Made by a program: the position numbers and the translations under genes. The notes below the pieces were generated by a model. The model saw only the letters and a program-made list of their open reading frames with translations, was not told the origin of the DNA and did not search any database. From contig JBFLWY010000002.1 in the NCBI GenBank assembly GCA_040757355.1, positions 1 through 64,000 of the forward strand: a stretch of DNA of 64,000 nt. The letters run 5' to 3'. Source of the DNA: DTYU01 sp040757355 (lineage in GTDB: Bacteria > Bacillota > Desulfotomaculia > Desulfotomaculales > Ammonificaceae). Positions 9,019 to 18,357 of this stretch are shown one piece after another; the first letter of the stretch is position 1, and each line of letters opens with the position of its first letter.

Positions 9019-9612
9019 TTGGACGATTCAACTATTGTGCAACCGTGGATGAGTACAATGTTTGAACGGATGAACTTTCAAATGATCGGTAAATTCCGGC
9101 GGTGGCTGCCCGCAGTGGCAGTTTTAGCGGCCATCGCTTATTTTTCAAACCAGCCGTTTGCAGCGCAGGACATCCGGCCATGGCTTGTCCGCCATATCTG
9201 GCTGATGCACCGGGTACGGGAGCTGCCGCCGGTACGTTTTACTTATGACGAGCAGGTAATGGACAGCCGCGCCGACCCGGCAGGGTTTGTTCAGTTCTGG
9301 GTACGCAAGGGAATGCATGTATTGCTTTACGGGTTGCTGGGGCTGGCGCTGGTTACGGCACTCGGCAATGCGGGGTTGAAAGGCGGCTCGCGGTGGTTAG
9401 CGGCAGCGGCGGCCCTGCTCGTGGTGGCCGCGCTCGACGAGCAACACCAGCTAGTGGTTCACGGACGGACGGGGCGGGTGCTTGACGTACTGGTAGACCT
9501 GGCTGGGTTTGGGTTTTTTGTCGTTCTACGTTCGACGTTCAACGTTCTGCGTTCGACGTTCAGGGTTCACAATTCGAGCTTCAGGGTTCGAAGTTCGAGG
9601 TTCGACCGTTAG
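9019..9612 (+). CDS. VanZ-like membrane protein with repeat-encoded C-terminus
   Basis: VanZ-like family: a hydrophobic segment with YFSNQPF near the N-terminus, then RKGMHVLLYGLLGLAL and the family block LDEQHQLVVHGRTGRVLDVL, with three to four predicted membrane helices. Function beyond membrane location is not established for this family. The last ~25 residues (LRSTFNVLRSTFRV and on) are encoded by the heptad repeat, which in this orientation contains no stop codons, so the gene has run on into the repeat. Start uncertain: TTG 9019 opens the frame, but ATG 9049 or 9058 are equally possible and none has a strong SD site. Confidence 0.75.
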   Translation: MDDSTIVQPWMSTMFERMNFQMIGKFRRWLPAVAVLAAIAYFSNQPFAAQDIRPWLVRHIWLMHRVRELPPVRFTYDEQVMDSRADPAGFVQFWVRKGMHVLLYGLLGLALVTALGNAGLKGGSRWLAAAAALLVVAALDEQHQLVVHGRTGRVLDVLVDLAGFGFFVVLRSTFNVLRSTFRVHNSSFRVRSSRFDR

Positions 9613-9735
9613 GCCGCCAAACCTTTATTCAGTCCTTTTGAAAATGACTTATTGCTTGTTCTTTGGCCTGTTATCAACGTCGAACGTCGGACGTCGAACG
9701 GACCTGAAAGGTTTGTCAGTATAAGCTTGAACGAT
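9523..9735. repeat. Composite heptad repeat, both orientations
   Basis: GTTC-orientation heptads (GTTCGACGTTCAACGTTCTG and on, 9523-9610) form the tail of the VanZ-like gene. After 60 bp of unrelated AT-rich sequence, GAAC-orientation heptads (9680-9705) lead to a degenerate GGACC core (GGACCTGAAAGGTTT) and the linker TCAGTATAAGC, followed by the galE SD site. It is the only block where both orientations meet. Confidence 0.8.
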
Positions 9736-9752
9736 TTTCGGAGGACGATAAA

Positions 9753-10745
9753 ATGCGGGTGCTGGTCACCGGCGGTGCAGGTTACATCGGGAGTCATACG
9801 GTAAAGGAGCTTTTGCGGGCTGGTTACGGGGTAACGGTACTTGATAACCTCTCCCAGGGGCACAAAGCGGTGGCGCGGCTGCTCCCCCAAGCCGAGTTCG
9901 TCTGGGGCGACATCGCCGGCCGGGAACTGGTAACCGGTCTTTTACGCTCGCGCGGCATCGAGGCGGTGCTGCACTTTGCGGCGCTGAGCCTGGTAGGGGA
10001 GTCGGCGTTAGACCCGGCGCTCTACTACCGGAACAACATAGTGAAAGGGCTTGCGCTCTTAGAGGCGGTGCGGGATGCAGAGGTTCCGCACTTTATCTTT
10101 TCTTCTACGGCGGCGGTTTACGGGGAACCGGTGTGCGTGCCCATTACAGAGGACCATCCCCTGGCGCCCACCAACCCTTACGGGGCGACAAAGCTGGCCT
10201 TCGAGGGGGCGCTCAAGTGGTACGGTGAGGCTTACGGCCTGAGGCACTTGTCGCTGCGGTACTTCAACGCCGCCGGGGCCGACCCGGACGGAGACCTGGG
10301 AGAGGATCACCGGCCGGAAACGCACCTGATCCCGGCGGTACTCCAGGCGGCGCTCGGACTGAGGGAGGCGCTGACGATCTTCGGCACGGACTACCCGACG
10401 CCCGACGGAACGTGTATCCGCGACTACATCCACGTCACCGACCTGGCGGTCGCGCACGTGCTGGCATTGCAGGAACTGATAGGAGGGTGTCCTTCGGGTG
10501 CATACAACCTGGGCAGCGAGCGGGGCGCTTCGGTGCGTGAAGTGCTGGAGACGGCCCGCCGCGTAACAGGTCGGGAATTCAGGGTGACCGAGGGGCCGCG
10601 GCGTACAGGAGACCCGGCGGTGCTGATAGCATCGTCACGGCGGATCAGGGAGGAACTCGGATGGCGGCCGCGGTACGGCGACCTGGAAACTATTATCCGG
10701 ACGGCATGGGAGTGGCACAGTCGCCACCCGCAGGGTTATAGATAA
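9753..10745 (+). CDS. galE: UDP-glucose 4-epimerase
   Basis: 330-residue short-chain dehydrogenase-type epimerase interconverting UDP-glucose and UDP-galactose, feeding sugar nucleotides to the EPS genes downstream. NAD-binding GGAGYIG at residues 7-13, catalytic Ser/Thr in FSSTAAVYGEP (~116-125), and Tyr143-x3-Lys147 in NPYGATK; RYFNAAGAD and the NLGSERGASV sugar-binding block are all as in GalE. ATG 9753 with GGAGGA 8 bp upstream, immediately after the composite repeat. Full family length, no defects seen. Confidence 0.95.
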   Translation: MRVLVTGGAGYIGSHTVKELLRAGYGVTVLDNLSQGHKAVARLLPQAEFVWGDIAGRELVTGLLRSRGIEAVLHFAALSLVGESALDPALYYRNNIVKGLALLEAVRDAEVPHFIFSSTAAVYGEPVCVPITEDHPLAPTNPYGATKLAFEGALKWYGEAYGLRHLSLRYFNAAGADPDGDLGEDHRPETHLIPAVLQAALGLREALTIFGTDYPTPDGTCIRDYIHVTDLAVAHVLALQELIGGCPSGAYNLGSERGASVREVLETARRVTGREFRVTEGPRRTGDPAVLIASSRRIREELGWRPRYGDLETIIRTAWEWHSRHPQGYR

Positions 10746-10747
10746 TG

Positions 10748-10792
10748 GTAGAACGGACCCCAGAGGTCCATCCGTCAAGCCTGATGTCGTAA
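10748..10792 (+). repeat. Hairpin-core repeat, minimal copy
   Basis: AGAACGGACCCCAGAGGTCC followed by ATCCGTCAAGCCTGATGTCG: the GGACC/GGTCC stem and a divergent linker with only one heptad. It lies directly after the galE stop codon. Confidence 0.7.
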
Positions 10793-10918
10793 TATATCAC
10801 TATTTATCGAAAGCAAAATTAGGACTCCTACCTTATTGACTTTTTATTGACCCAATGGTTAAACTTGTCTCAAATAGTTTCTTTTTCTTTACCTGCCGGG
10901 AAAGGAGGTGAAAAGGTT

Positions 10919-12700
10919 ATGCATAAGCTTTACGCAAACCGGTCCCTCCTCGGCAACATCGCCCTGGTGGTCTTTGTTGCTTTTCTGGTAACGTTGACTG
11001 GTGGTTTTTCCAGTCCCGTTCCGGCAAACGCCGAACAGCCGATTCCGGTCCAGGAATTTACGCCCCACGTAACCCCCCAGCAACCGGTGGCGATTGAGGA
11101 CCGTGAAGGCAACTGGGTCCTGCCCGGCGGTACGGCAAAGATTAGAACTACGGCTAACCTGCGCCAGGTAAGCTTTACGATCCAGGTGCTCACGCCGGAC
11201 GATTTCAACACATTGGAAAAATTCACTGCCGCCGTCAACTTCAAAGTACTCAACCTGCAGGGCTCGGAGCTGGCACCCAGAGATACTAATATCGCTGATA
11301 TCAAAAAGTGGGTTTACAACAACGTCTACCACATTTACCAGCTTGTATACTTCTGGCGCTACGGAGAACAGTTGGAGATCGCCGGGAGTCCAAACTACGA
11401 GTTCCTGGTAGCCACCAACAGCACCGTCCTGGCATCAATCTACCTTGATCTGGAGGCACCGCCGCCAGAGGGCGGCGGGGGTGGTGGCGGCGCACCGCCA
11501 ATGCCGCCGCGTCCGGCTCCGTTGCCCACCGAGGGCGGTTTTATCACGGTCGAAGGACCGGGCAAAGCAATCCTGACCGCAGACGCGGCAAAAATCGACG
11601 AAATCCTGGGGCTACCGGGAGTTCACACAATCGCCCTTGTTCTCGATAAAGATGTGGCCGGTGAAGAAGGCACCATCGAAATCGGCGCCGAAATCCTGGA
11701 GAAGATCTTTAATAAAGGAATGAACCTTCTCTGTGACATCGCCGGCACTACCGTGCTTTTTAAACCCGGGGCTTTCGACGCAGCGCTATTCGCTACTGAA
11801 AAGGCAAATGTCCGGCTGACCGTGAGCAGCTCCGGCACCGCACCGCCGGGTGATTCGTCTTACCGCGTGGCCGGCAGGATTACGGATATAACCTGCCGGG
11901 CGTTCTCCGACGGAACCGACCGGGGCGCTGTCCACTTTAACAAACCGGTAGAACTCGGCATCCCCTATGACCCGTCGCTTCTTGGCGGTGTTGAAGAAGA
12001 ACACCTGGCGGTTTACCGGTTTAACACCGCGTCAGGACAGTGGGAGCCGGTTCGCGGCAGCCGGGTGGACAGAAGCGCAGGCCAAGTCACCTGCCGGCGC
12101 ACCTCGCTGAGCGCATACGCCGCGATGGCCTATTACAAGAGCTTTGCCGATGTTGCCGGTCACTGGGCACAGGCGGATGTCGAACTCCTTGCCTCCCGGC
12201 ACATAATCGCCGGCGTAGGATTAAACCGGTTCGCGCCGGAGAAAACCGTTACGCGGGCGGAATTCGCGGCCATGGCGGTACGGCTCCTCGGTCTGGAGAC
12301 AGGTCAGGCGGGCAGCCTGTTCAAAGACGTACCTGCCGGTGCCTGGTACGCCGGTGTGGTTGGTACAGCGGAGGAGGCAGGTCTCGTTAAAGGATACACC
12401 GACGGCACCTTCCGGCCGGAAGCACCGGTAACCCGCCAGGAAATCGCCGCAGTGATGGTCCGGGTGTTGGAGAGCGAGGGCAAGATGCCCACCTTAACGG
12501 GCAGCGAGGTCCAGGACATCCTGTCCCGCTTCCGCGACCGGGCGCAGATCGGCACCTGGGCGCAGACTGCAATCGCTGCCGCTGTTAAAGAAGGCATCAT
12601 TACCGGCAGGCAGGCTGACACCTTCGCGCCGCGCAGACTTGCCACGCGGGCTGAAGCGGCGGCAATGCTGAAACGGGTGCTGAACAGACTGGAAACGTAG
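10919..12700 (+). CDS. S-layer homology (SLH) domain surface protein
   Basis: About 593 residues. A cleavable signal peptide (hydrophobic core ALVVFVAFLVTLTGG, ending ANA) leads to an extracellular region with a Gly/Pro linker (GGGGGGGAPPMPPRP), then three C-terminal SLH domains starting near FADVAGHWAQADVELL, FKDVPAGAWYAGVVGTA and IGTWAQTAIAAAVKEGI, each with a TRAEFA/TRQEIA/TRAEAA turn. SLH domains tether proteins to pyruvylated secondary cell-wall polymer. ATG 10919 is chosen because AAAGGAGGTG lies 8 bp upstream; an in-frame TTG at 10847 would put extra residues before the signal peptide. Ends at a strong terminator. Confidence 0.9.
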   Translation: MHKLYANRSLLGNIALVVFVAFLVTLTGGFSSPVPANAEQPIPVQEFTPHVTPQQPVAIEDREGNWVLPGGTAKIRTTANLRQVSFTIQVLTPDDFNTLEKFTAAVNFKVLNLQGSELAPRDTNIADIKKWVYNNVYHIYQLVYFWRYGEQLEIAGSPNYEFLVATNSTVLASIYLDLEAPPPEGGGGGGGAPPMPPRPAPLPTEGGFITVEGPGKAILTADAAKIDEILGLPGVHTIALVLDKDVAGEEGTIEIGAEILEKIFNKGMNLLCDIAGTTVLFKPGAFDAALFATEKANVRLTVSSSGTAPPGDSSYRVAGRITDITCRAFSDGTDRGAVHFNKPVELGIPYDPSLLGGVEEEHLAVYRFNTASGQWEPVRGSRVDRSAGQVTCRRTSLSAYAAMAYYKSFADVAGHWAQADVELLASRHIIAGVGLNRFAPEKTVTRAEFAAMAVRLLGLETGQAGSLFKDVPAGAWYAGVVGTAEEAGLVKGYTDGTFRPEAPVTRQEIAAVMVRVLESEGKMPTLTGSEVQDILSRFRDRAQIGTWAQTAIAAAVKEGIITGRQADTFAPRRLATRAEAAAMLKRVLNRLET

Positions 12701-12714
12701 CGTTAAACCTGAGG

Positions 12715-12748
12715 GGGCTCTGGGACCCTCCCAGAGCCCTTTTTATTT
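12715..12748 (+). terminator. Rho-independent terminator
   Basis: An 11-bp perfect stem GGGCTCTGGGA / TCCCAGAGCCC (12715-12725 and 12729-12739) with a 3-nt loop, followed by TTTTTATTTT. It closes the galE-SLH region and separates it from the EPS genes. Confidence 0.92.
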
Positions 12749-12860
12749 TAGTTGTTAGTTGTTATCTTGTTTTATTTTTAAATTGGTTAGCGCCGTTTTG
12801 AGGATGCACGTTGCCCTAAAAAATTTGTTTTCATTGTATCTCTAAGAGTGAGGTCATAAA

Positions 12861-13020
12861 TCGAACGTCGAACGTTGAACGTCGAACGGACCCCAGAGGC
12901 CTGCCTGTGCGTTGCACCTGCCTGCGCCGCCTGCCTGTGCGTGTTCGCACGCAGACAGGCAGTCGCGGCAGGCAGGCGCAGACAGGTCCATCCCTTAAGC
13001 CTTAACGTCGAACGTTGAAC
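12861..13020 (+). repeat. Composite repeat with long nested hairpin
   Basis: GAAC heptads, GGACC at 12888-12892, a ~90-bp nested palindrome built from GCCTGCCTGTGCG and CGCACGCAGACAGGC, GGTCC at 12985-12989, linker ATCCCTTAAGCCTTAA, two heptads, then the SD GAGGTG of the next gene. The long hairpin appears base-for-base the same as the one at 21473-21574 and occurs in reverse complement at 54513-54614. Confidence 0.92.
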
Positions 13021-13028
13021 GAGGTGCC

Positions 13029-15479
13029 ATGCCCAGACCTGCAATGAGAAAAACCCTTGCCGGGAAGCCGGAAACCGTCGCTCAACCGGCGCTCAACCTT
13101 AACCTGCGCCCCTTTTTTGCCGGCGGGCTGTTCTTTGTTGTTGTCACGGCGCCTTTCATGCGGGGCCTCTTTTTCCAGCCCGAACTCTTGCTCTACCAGA
13201 TGACCGTAGGGGTCACCTTTCTCTTCTGTATAGGTGACCAGGTTCTACGACAGGAAAAGACGCCCAACCTCCCGCTTCTATGGGCCGTCGCCGGGCTGCT
13301 GCTCGCTTACCTGCTTTCCCTCAGCACCGCTGTCCACCTCCGCCCGGCCGTCGGCGAGGTGCTTAAGGTCCTGAGCTACACCCTCATCTTTTACACCGCC
13401 TTCCGGTACGTCCGGGATACCAAGGAACTCCAGCGGCTGCTTCTGGCCGGCTATCTGGGGGCGTTAGGCGTAGCGCTCGTAGGATTAGCCGCCGCCACCG
13501 GACTGTGGAACTTCCCCGGCGCCTTCGACAACGGCGTGATCAATTCTACCCTCCAGTACAAGAATGCTCTCGCCGCTTATCTAACAATGTTTACCCTCAT
13601 CGGCATTGCTTTCAGCCTCCGGACCCACACCGTCACCGCCCGGCTCGCCTTTGCCGCTGCAAACACCCTCATGGTTGTTATTGTTCTCGGGAGCCAGTCG
13701 CGCGCCGGCTGGCTCCTGGTCCCGGCGGCAATCGCCGCGCTGGTGGCCGGATTACCGCCCGCCTACCGCTGGCGGGCCGTCTACCACGCCCTGATTGTCA
13801 TAGGCTGCGGCCTGGGAGCAGCCAAGGGCTTTTACGCTGCTACCGGGAACACGCCCTCGCCCGCCGGGCTGCCTTACTTGGCGGCTGGCCTCATCAGCGC
13901 AATAATCCTGCAGTTCGCCTATACCAAAATCGCCCGCCGGCTCAACGAACCTGCAGTGCCGCCTTTCACCCGGCGCCTTGCCGCCGCTGCGGGCGTCGTC
14001 TACTTAAGCCTGGTAATCGCCGTCTACGCTTATCTGGCAAGCGGCGCCTACCCGCTTACCGCAGCAGCCTTTATGTCACCGAAAATCGCCGCTAAAACGG
14101 CCACCATTTCGAGCACCGACCCAAGTTTTCAGCAGCGGCTCCTCTACTACCGCGACGCAATGAAAATTGTCGGCGACCACCCCCTGACGGGAACCGGCGG
14201 CGGCGGCTGGAACGCACTTTACCACCAGTACCAGTCCTTCCCCTACTGGAGCACCGAGGCGCACAGCTTCCTCTTCCAGACCTGGGTGGAGGCAGGTACC
14301 CTTGGATTTTTGGCTTTACTCGGGATTGCTCTCGCCGCCGGCATGGTTCTCCGCCGCCTCTGGCGCCGGGTCAAGCACAAAGATTTCTCGATCTACCTCT
14401 GGTCAGCCGCCGTAGCGGCCTTGGCCCTGGCAATACACAGCGTCTTCGACTTCGACCTCTCCCTTGCCGCCTTGGGCCTCATCCTGTGGGCGCTCCTGGG
14501 GGGCCTGAGCGCCGTCGAACTCAAATCGCGCCGAAGCCGGCGGGAGTACCGTGAAGACCGCCGCCAAACAGCCGCAGATGCAAAAACCGGTGAAGCCGGA
14601 GAGGCCCCGGCCCCCGGAAAACGGCTCCTGCCGCTTGCTGCTGCCGGCGTTGCCGGCTTTGTCTTGTCCGCAGCGGTAATCTGGCCCTCGGCTTCCTTTT
14701 ACCGGGCCGGTAAACTTGGGGCGCTCGGCGCCCAGGCCATTCAGCGCCAGGAACTTGACAAGGCTCTCGACTACCTGCTGGCGGCACACCGGAACGACCC
14801 CTTCACCGCTGGTTACGCCGCCGACATCGCCCAGATTTATGCTCTCCAGTCTATTGCCGAAGACGACGCCGCGAAACATTTCCTGGCCGTGAAATGGGCT
14901 CGCCTGGCCCAGTCTCGCGAACCTTACAACCTGCCGCTGCTCACCGCGCTCGTCAACCTCTACTATTACCTGAACGAGCCGTTGAAGGCAGCCGCTGCCG
15001 CCAACTCCCTGCTCGCGGCCAACCCGTTTCTCGCCGCAAGTTACGAGGTGGCAGCCCATATGCAGATTGAAGCCGCAATCCATCTCTACCGGCGGGGAAA
15101 GCCCAAGGAGGCCGTGCGGTACCTGAAGGACGTAGTTGACCTGCCGGAAGTTGCGGCCCGGCGGGAAGCGGCCTTGGCCCACAGGCGCTTCGGCGGGCCG
15201 GCGCCGCACGCCACGCCGCTTTTGAAACTGCTTGTGGGACAGGCTGCCGCCCTGCACGGCGACCATGCGGCAGCGCTGAGATATTTCGAAGAGAGCGCCC
15301 GCAACCCCGGCCTGCGGGTTCAGGCCGAAACCTGGCGGGCCGCCGTCCTTAAACTCACCGGCGACACGGCCGCCGGCGGCAAGCTCTTGGCGAAACTGAA
15401 GGCGCAGGACCCATCGGTCGAGAAACGCTACGCCGAAATCGAAGCCCTCCTGCGCCTGCCTTTGAACCTTGAACGTTGA
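13029..15479 (+). CDS. O-antigen ligase/polymerase-family membrane protein with TPR tail
   Basis: 816 residues. About a dozen membrane helices with the O-antigen ligase (Wzy_C) region around LLYYRDAMKIVGDHPLTGTG and EAHSFLFQTWVEAGTLG, then a soluble C-terminal part from ~residue 560 with TPR-like helix pairs (DKALDYLLAAHRNDP and on). Such proteins polymerise or ligate lipid-linked oligosaccharide repeat units on the outer face of the membrane. ATG 13029 with GAGGTG 3-8 bp upstream, directly after the repeat. The last residues (LNLER) and the stop codon are encoded by the next heptad array. Confidence 0.85.
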   Translation: MPRPAMRKTLAGKPETVAQPALNLNLRPFFAGGLFFVVVTAPFMRGLFFQPELLLYQMTVGVTFLFCIGDQVLRQEKTPNLPLLWAVAGLLLAYLLSLSTAVHLRPAVGEVLKVLSYTLIFYTAFRYVRDTKELQRLLLAGYLGALGVALVGLAAATGLWNFPGAFDNGVINSTLQYKNALAAYLTMFTLIGIAFSLRTHTVTARLAFAAANTLMVVIVLGSQSRAGWLLVPAAIAALVAGLPPAYRWRAVYHALIVIGCGLGAAKGFYAATGNTPSPAGLPYLAAGLISAIILQFAYTKIARRLNEPAVPPFTRRLAAAAGVVYLSLVIAVYAYLASGAYPLTAAAFMSPKIAAKTATISSTDPSFQQRLLYYRDAMKIVGDHPLTGTGGGGWNALYHQYQSFPYWSTEAHSFLFQTWVEAGTLGFLALLGIALAAGMVLRRLWRRVKHKDFSIYLWSAAVAALALAIHSVFDFDLSLAALGLILWALLGGLSAVELKSRRSRREYREDRRQTAADAKTGEAGEAPAPGKRLLPLAAAGVAGFVLSAAVIWPSASFYRAGKLGALGAQAIQRQELDKALDYLLAAHRNDPFTAGYAADIAQIYALQSIAEDDAAKHFLAVKWARLAQSREPYNLPLLTALVNLYYYLNEPLKAAAAANSLLAANPFLAASYEVAAHMQIEAAIHLYRRGKPKEAVRYLKDVVDLPEVAARREAALAHRRFGGPAPHATPLLKLLVGQAAALHGDHAAALRYFEESARNPGLRVQAETWRAAVLKLTGDTAAGGKLLAKLKAQDPSVEKRYAEIEALLRLPLNLER

Positions 15480-15590
15480 ACCCTGAACCTTGAACGGACC
15501 TCCCAAGGTCCATCGACCTAAGCCCTAACTTTAAACCTTGTACCTTGAACTTCGAACTTCGAACTAACAAACTTCGAACTATTTTGAACG
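15461..15590 (+). repeat. Composite heptad-hairpin repeat
   Basis: GAACCTTGAACGTTGAACC units, core GGACCTCCCAAGGTCC, linker ATCGACCTAAGCCCTAAC, then CTTCGAA-type heptads up to the SD site CGGAGGTA. The first heptads supply the TGA stop of the upstream gene. Confidence 0.9.
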
Positions 15591-15601
15591 GAGGTACACC
15601 C

Positions 15602-16945
15602 TTGGAACAAAAACCTGTCCTGCCGGCGGTAGTGGAAGAAGAAGCAATTGACCTTCGCCGCTATCTGAAAATCCTACAGAAATGGTCGCGGGTCATCATC
15701 GCCGGCACCGTCCTCAGCGTCCTGACCGCCGGGATCTTGAGCTGGTTTGTCCTGCCGCCGGTATACGAGGCAGGCGCCCTTTTACTGATCACGCAGCCCG
15801 CCGAAAAAGAACGCGTCGTTACCCAGCAAGAAGGCGTCGAGGAGGTGGTTCGTCCGCTCACCCAACTGCCGGAGATGACCATCAACACCTATGTCGGCCA
15901 GCTAAAAGCCACCGCACTTCTCGACCGGGTGATCAAGAAGCTCAGACTCGATCCTGTTCTCTATACCCCCGCATCATTAGCGGGCATGATTAAAGCGACG
16001 GCACTTAAAGACTCCAACCTGATCGAGGTGAAGGTCCAAAACACGGACCCCGTCCTGGCTGCCGCGATTGGCAATACGCTGTGCCAGGAGTACCTCCAAC
16101 TGATATCAGAAAAGAACCAGGAGCAAATGACCCGGTCCGTCGAGTTCCTCCGGAACCAGCGGGACGAATGCGACGCAAAACTCTCGCGGGCATTAGCCGA
16201 ACTCAACCGGTTAGAAAACCAGGCGCCCAACCTTGCCGTGCTCGAGCAAGAGTTCCAGCGGAAATCGGAGCTTCTTACCTCCTATCAGGCGGAACTCAGC
16301 GCCGCCCGGGTGGAGGCGGAACAGCTTGTTGCGGCAACGGAAAGCATCCGCCGCGAACTGGCTGCCATATCCCAGACCGTCACTACCCAGACCTACGAAG
16401 CCGGCAAAGGGTATACCGGCAGCGAGCAAGTCAATCCGGTATATGTAGATCTGGCGCAACGGCTGAACGAAAAGAAGACCGCCCTTGCCGAAAAAGAAGC
16501 CCGGATAGCCGCCCTTACGTCACTCACCGCCGGGCTCTCCAACGACCTTCAGCGCCTTCAAGGAAGTCTTTCCGCCAAGCGAAACCAGCTCGAGCGCGTA
16601 CAGTCCGAAGTAAAGCGCCTTCAGGAAACAAGCCAGAAGCTCGCCGAAAAACTAACCGAAACCCAGATTGCCAAATCCCTGGACCTGGGAGCCAGCACCG
16701 TCGTCGTGATCTCGCCGGCAGAGGAACCGAAGCAGCCGGTAAAGCCGAAGAAAAAGCTCAACATCGCCGTTGCCTTTGTCTTGGGGCTGATGGCCTTCAC
16801 CGGCCTCGCCTTCGTTCTTGAACATCTCGACTACACGGTCAAGACGCCGGACGACGCAGCGCAGCACCTAGGCCTCACGGTAATGGGGGTCATCCCCCTG
16901 GCCGACCGGCGCACCCGCTCTTATGGCTCTTACACCGAACCTTGA
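15602..16945 (+). CDS. Polysaccharide chain-length determinant / Wzz-type co-polymerase (CpsC-like)
   Basis: 447 residues: an N-terminal Wzz domain with membrane helix 1 (VIIAGTVLSVLTAGILSWFV), a long periplasm-facing coiled coil (residues ~180-370), and a second helix (NIAVAFVLGLMAFTGLAFVL) preceded by a Pro-rich VVISPAEEPKQPVKPKKK. It sets polymer length and, in Gram-positives, activates the separate tyrosine kinase encoded next. TTG 15602 is chosen because CGGAGGTA lies 5 bp upstream; earlier in-frame codons (from 15545) are heptad-repeat sequence. The TGA stop comes from the following heptads. Confidence 0.88.
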   Translation: MEQKPVLPAVVEEEAIDLRRYLKILQKWSRVIIAGTVLSVLTAGILSWFVLPPVYEAGALLLITQPAEKERVVTQQEGVEEVVRPLTQLPEMTINTYVGQLKATALLDRVIKKLRLDPVLYTPASLAGMIKATALKDSNLIEVKVQNTDPVLAAAIGNTLCQEYLQLISEKNQEQMTRSVEFLRNQRDECDAKLSRALAELNRLENQAPNLAVLEQEFQRKSELLTSYQAELSAARVEAEQLVAATESIRRELAAISQTVTTQTYEAGKGYTGSEQVNPVYVDLAQRLNEKKTALAEKEARIAALTSLTAGLSNDLQRLQGSLSAKRNQLERVQSEVKRLQETSQKLAEKLTETQIAKSLDLGASTVVVISPAEEPKQPVKPKKKLNIAVAFVLGLMAFTGLAFVLEHLDYTVKTPDDAAQHLGLTVMGVIPLADRRTRSYGSYTEP

Positions 16946-17072
16946 ACGCAGAACGTAGAACATAGAACGTTGAACGTCGAACGTCGAACGTCGAACGGAC
17001 CCCAACGGCCTGCCTGTGCGTGTCCGCACGCAGACAGGTCCATCCCTTAAGCCTTAACGTCGAACGCAAAAG
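16937..17072 (+). repeat. Composite repeat with medium nested hairpin
   Basis: GAAC heptads from the upstream stop codon, GGACC (16997-17001), nested hairpin arms CCTGCCTGTGCGTG and CGCACGCAGACAGG, GGTCC (17037-17041), linker ATCCCTTAAGCCTTAA, one heptad, then the AAAGGAG SD site of the kinase gene. Confidence 0.9.
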
Positions 17073-17083
17073 GAGCGACCCTA

Positions 17084-17794
17084 ATGAAAGATAAACAAAC
17101 GTTTGAAACCGAACTGGCCACCTACAAGCACCCGCGGTCTATCCTCGCCGAAGCCTTCCGGACGCTGCGGACCAACCTCGGCTTCGCCGCGGTGAACCAC
17201 CCCTTTCGCTCGGTGCTCATCACCAGCGCCGTCGCCAACGAAGGAAAGACCACCACGGCGACCAACCTCGGCATCGTCCTGGCGCAGGCCGGGCACCGGG
17301 TGCTCTTAATCGACTGCGACCTGCGGCTGCCCGGAATTCACCGGGTCTTCGGTCTCGGTAACCAGCAGGGTCTCACCAACGTTCTCGTCCAGCAGCTCGA
17401 CCCGGCCTCCGCCGCCCAACCGGGTCCGGTTCCGGGACTGAGCATCCTACCCAGCGGCCCCATCCCGCCGAACCCGGCAGATCTTCTGGGGTCCCAGCAG
17501 ATGCGTTCCCTCTGGCAGGGGCTTTACGAAAAATTCGACTATGTCATCGCCGACTCGCCGCCGGTATTGAGCGTAACCGACGCCGCGCTGCTTTCCTCCC
17601 AGGTGGACGGTGTGCTTCTCGTCATTCGTACAGCGCGCACCAGGATTGAAAACCTCCAGGAGGCCACGGCGCAGCTCAAACGCGCAAGCGCCCGCATTTT
17701 AGGCGTCATACTCAACAAAATGCCGCAGCCGCGATACGGTCGCGGCTACTACTACAGCACCTACCGTTATACCAGCGACGAACTCCGCCTTTAA
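17084..17794 (+). CDS. CpsD-type bacterial tyrosine (BY) kinase
   Basis: 236 residues. P-loop kinase of the capsule family: Walker A ANEGKTTTATN (~residues 48-58), Walker A' LLIDCDLRLPG and Walker B DYVIADSPP. The C-terminus is a tyrosine cluster (GRGYYYSTYRY), the usual autophosphorylation site. It cycles with the Wzz-type protein encoded just upstream to control polymer assembly. ATG 17084 behind AAAGGAGCGACC. The two-gene split is the Gram-positive CpsC/CpsD arrangement rather than the fused Wzc of Proteobacteria. Confidence 0.93.
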   Translation: MKDKQTFETELATYKHPRSILAEAFRTLRTNLGFAAVNHPFRSVLITSAVANEGKTTTATNLGIVLAQAGHRVLLIDCDLRLPGIHRVFGLGNQQGLTNVLVQQLDPASAAQPGPVPGLSILPSGPIPPNPADLLGSQQMRSLWQGLYEKFDYVIADSPPVLSVTDAALLSSQVDGVLLVIRTARTRIENLQEATAQLKRASARILGVILNKMPQPRYGRGYYYSTYRYTSDELRL

Positions 17795-18357
17795 CTTTGA
17801 TGTGTTAATACGTTCACCGGTAATATTAACCGGTTCAACCTTGAACCTTGCACCTTGCACGTCGAACGCAGAACGTAGAACGTCGAACGTTGAACGGACC
17901 CCAAAGGCCTGTCTGTGCTAACGGCAGACAGGTCCATCCCTTAAGCCCAATGTAAAATAGGACTTGTAAAAGGAAGGAAAACCGTAACAACTGTTGTATA
18001 TTTTATATGCAGGGGATGGCAAGTCGTACCATAACTATAATAATCGAACATAGCAAGATAAATTCCAATCACCTTGCACATAACGCCAATACTCGACGTC
18101 TCAGAATCGAAGGCTCACATATTATGTCGAAACTTCGCACCTAAAGATGGGCCTTCTCACATCCTTTTTCTAAGAAGTGTATAAAACCTTGTACCTTGAA
18201 CCTTGAACCGACCCCAGGGGTCAACCAGTTTGAGCCTAACTTCGAACTTCGAACTGACCCCAGAGGTCCATCCCCTTGAGGCTAACGTTGAACGTTGAAC
18301 CTTGAACTTCGAACTAACTAACTTCGAACTTCGAACCGTAAACGGAGGGTCTTTAAA
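17795..18357 (+). repeat. 563-bp intergenic region with two composite repeats
   Basis: 17837-17945: GAAC heptads, GGACC core with a short nested hairpin (CTGTCTGTGC / GGCAGACAG) and the CCCTTAAGCCC linker. 17946-18180: no gene or repeat recognised. 18183-18345: further heptads with two degenerate cores (CCGACCCCAGGGGTCAACC, TGACCCCAGAGGTCC) ending in CGGAGGG, the SD site of the next gene. Confidence 0.85.

Noticed and set aside
12787..13044. Reverse-strand frames over the repeat blocks (also 24616-25233, 46702-46935, 21217-21576)
   Set aside because: They exist because the repeat has no stops on the GTTC strand; no SD sites or family similarity.
14403..15506. 367-codon reverse frame opposite the O-antigen polymerase gene
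   Set aside because: Shadow frame; the forward strand has the conserved protein and SD site.
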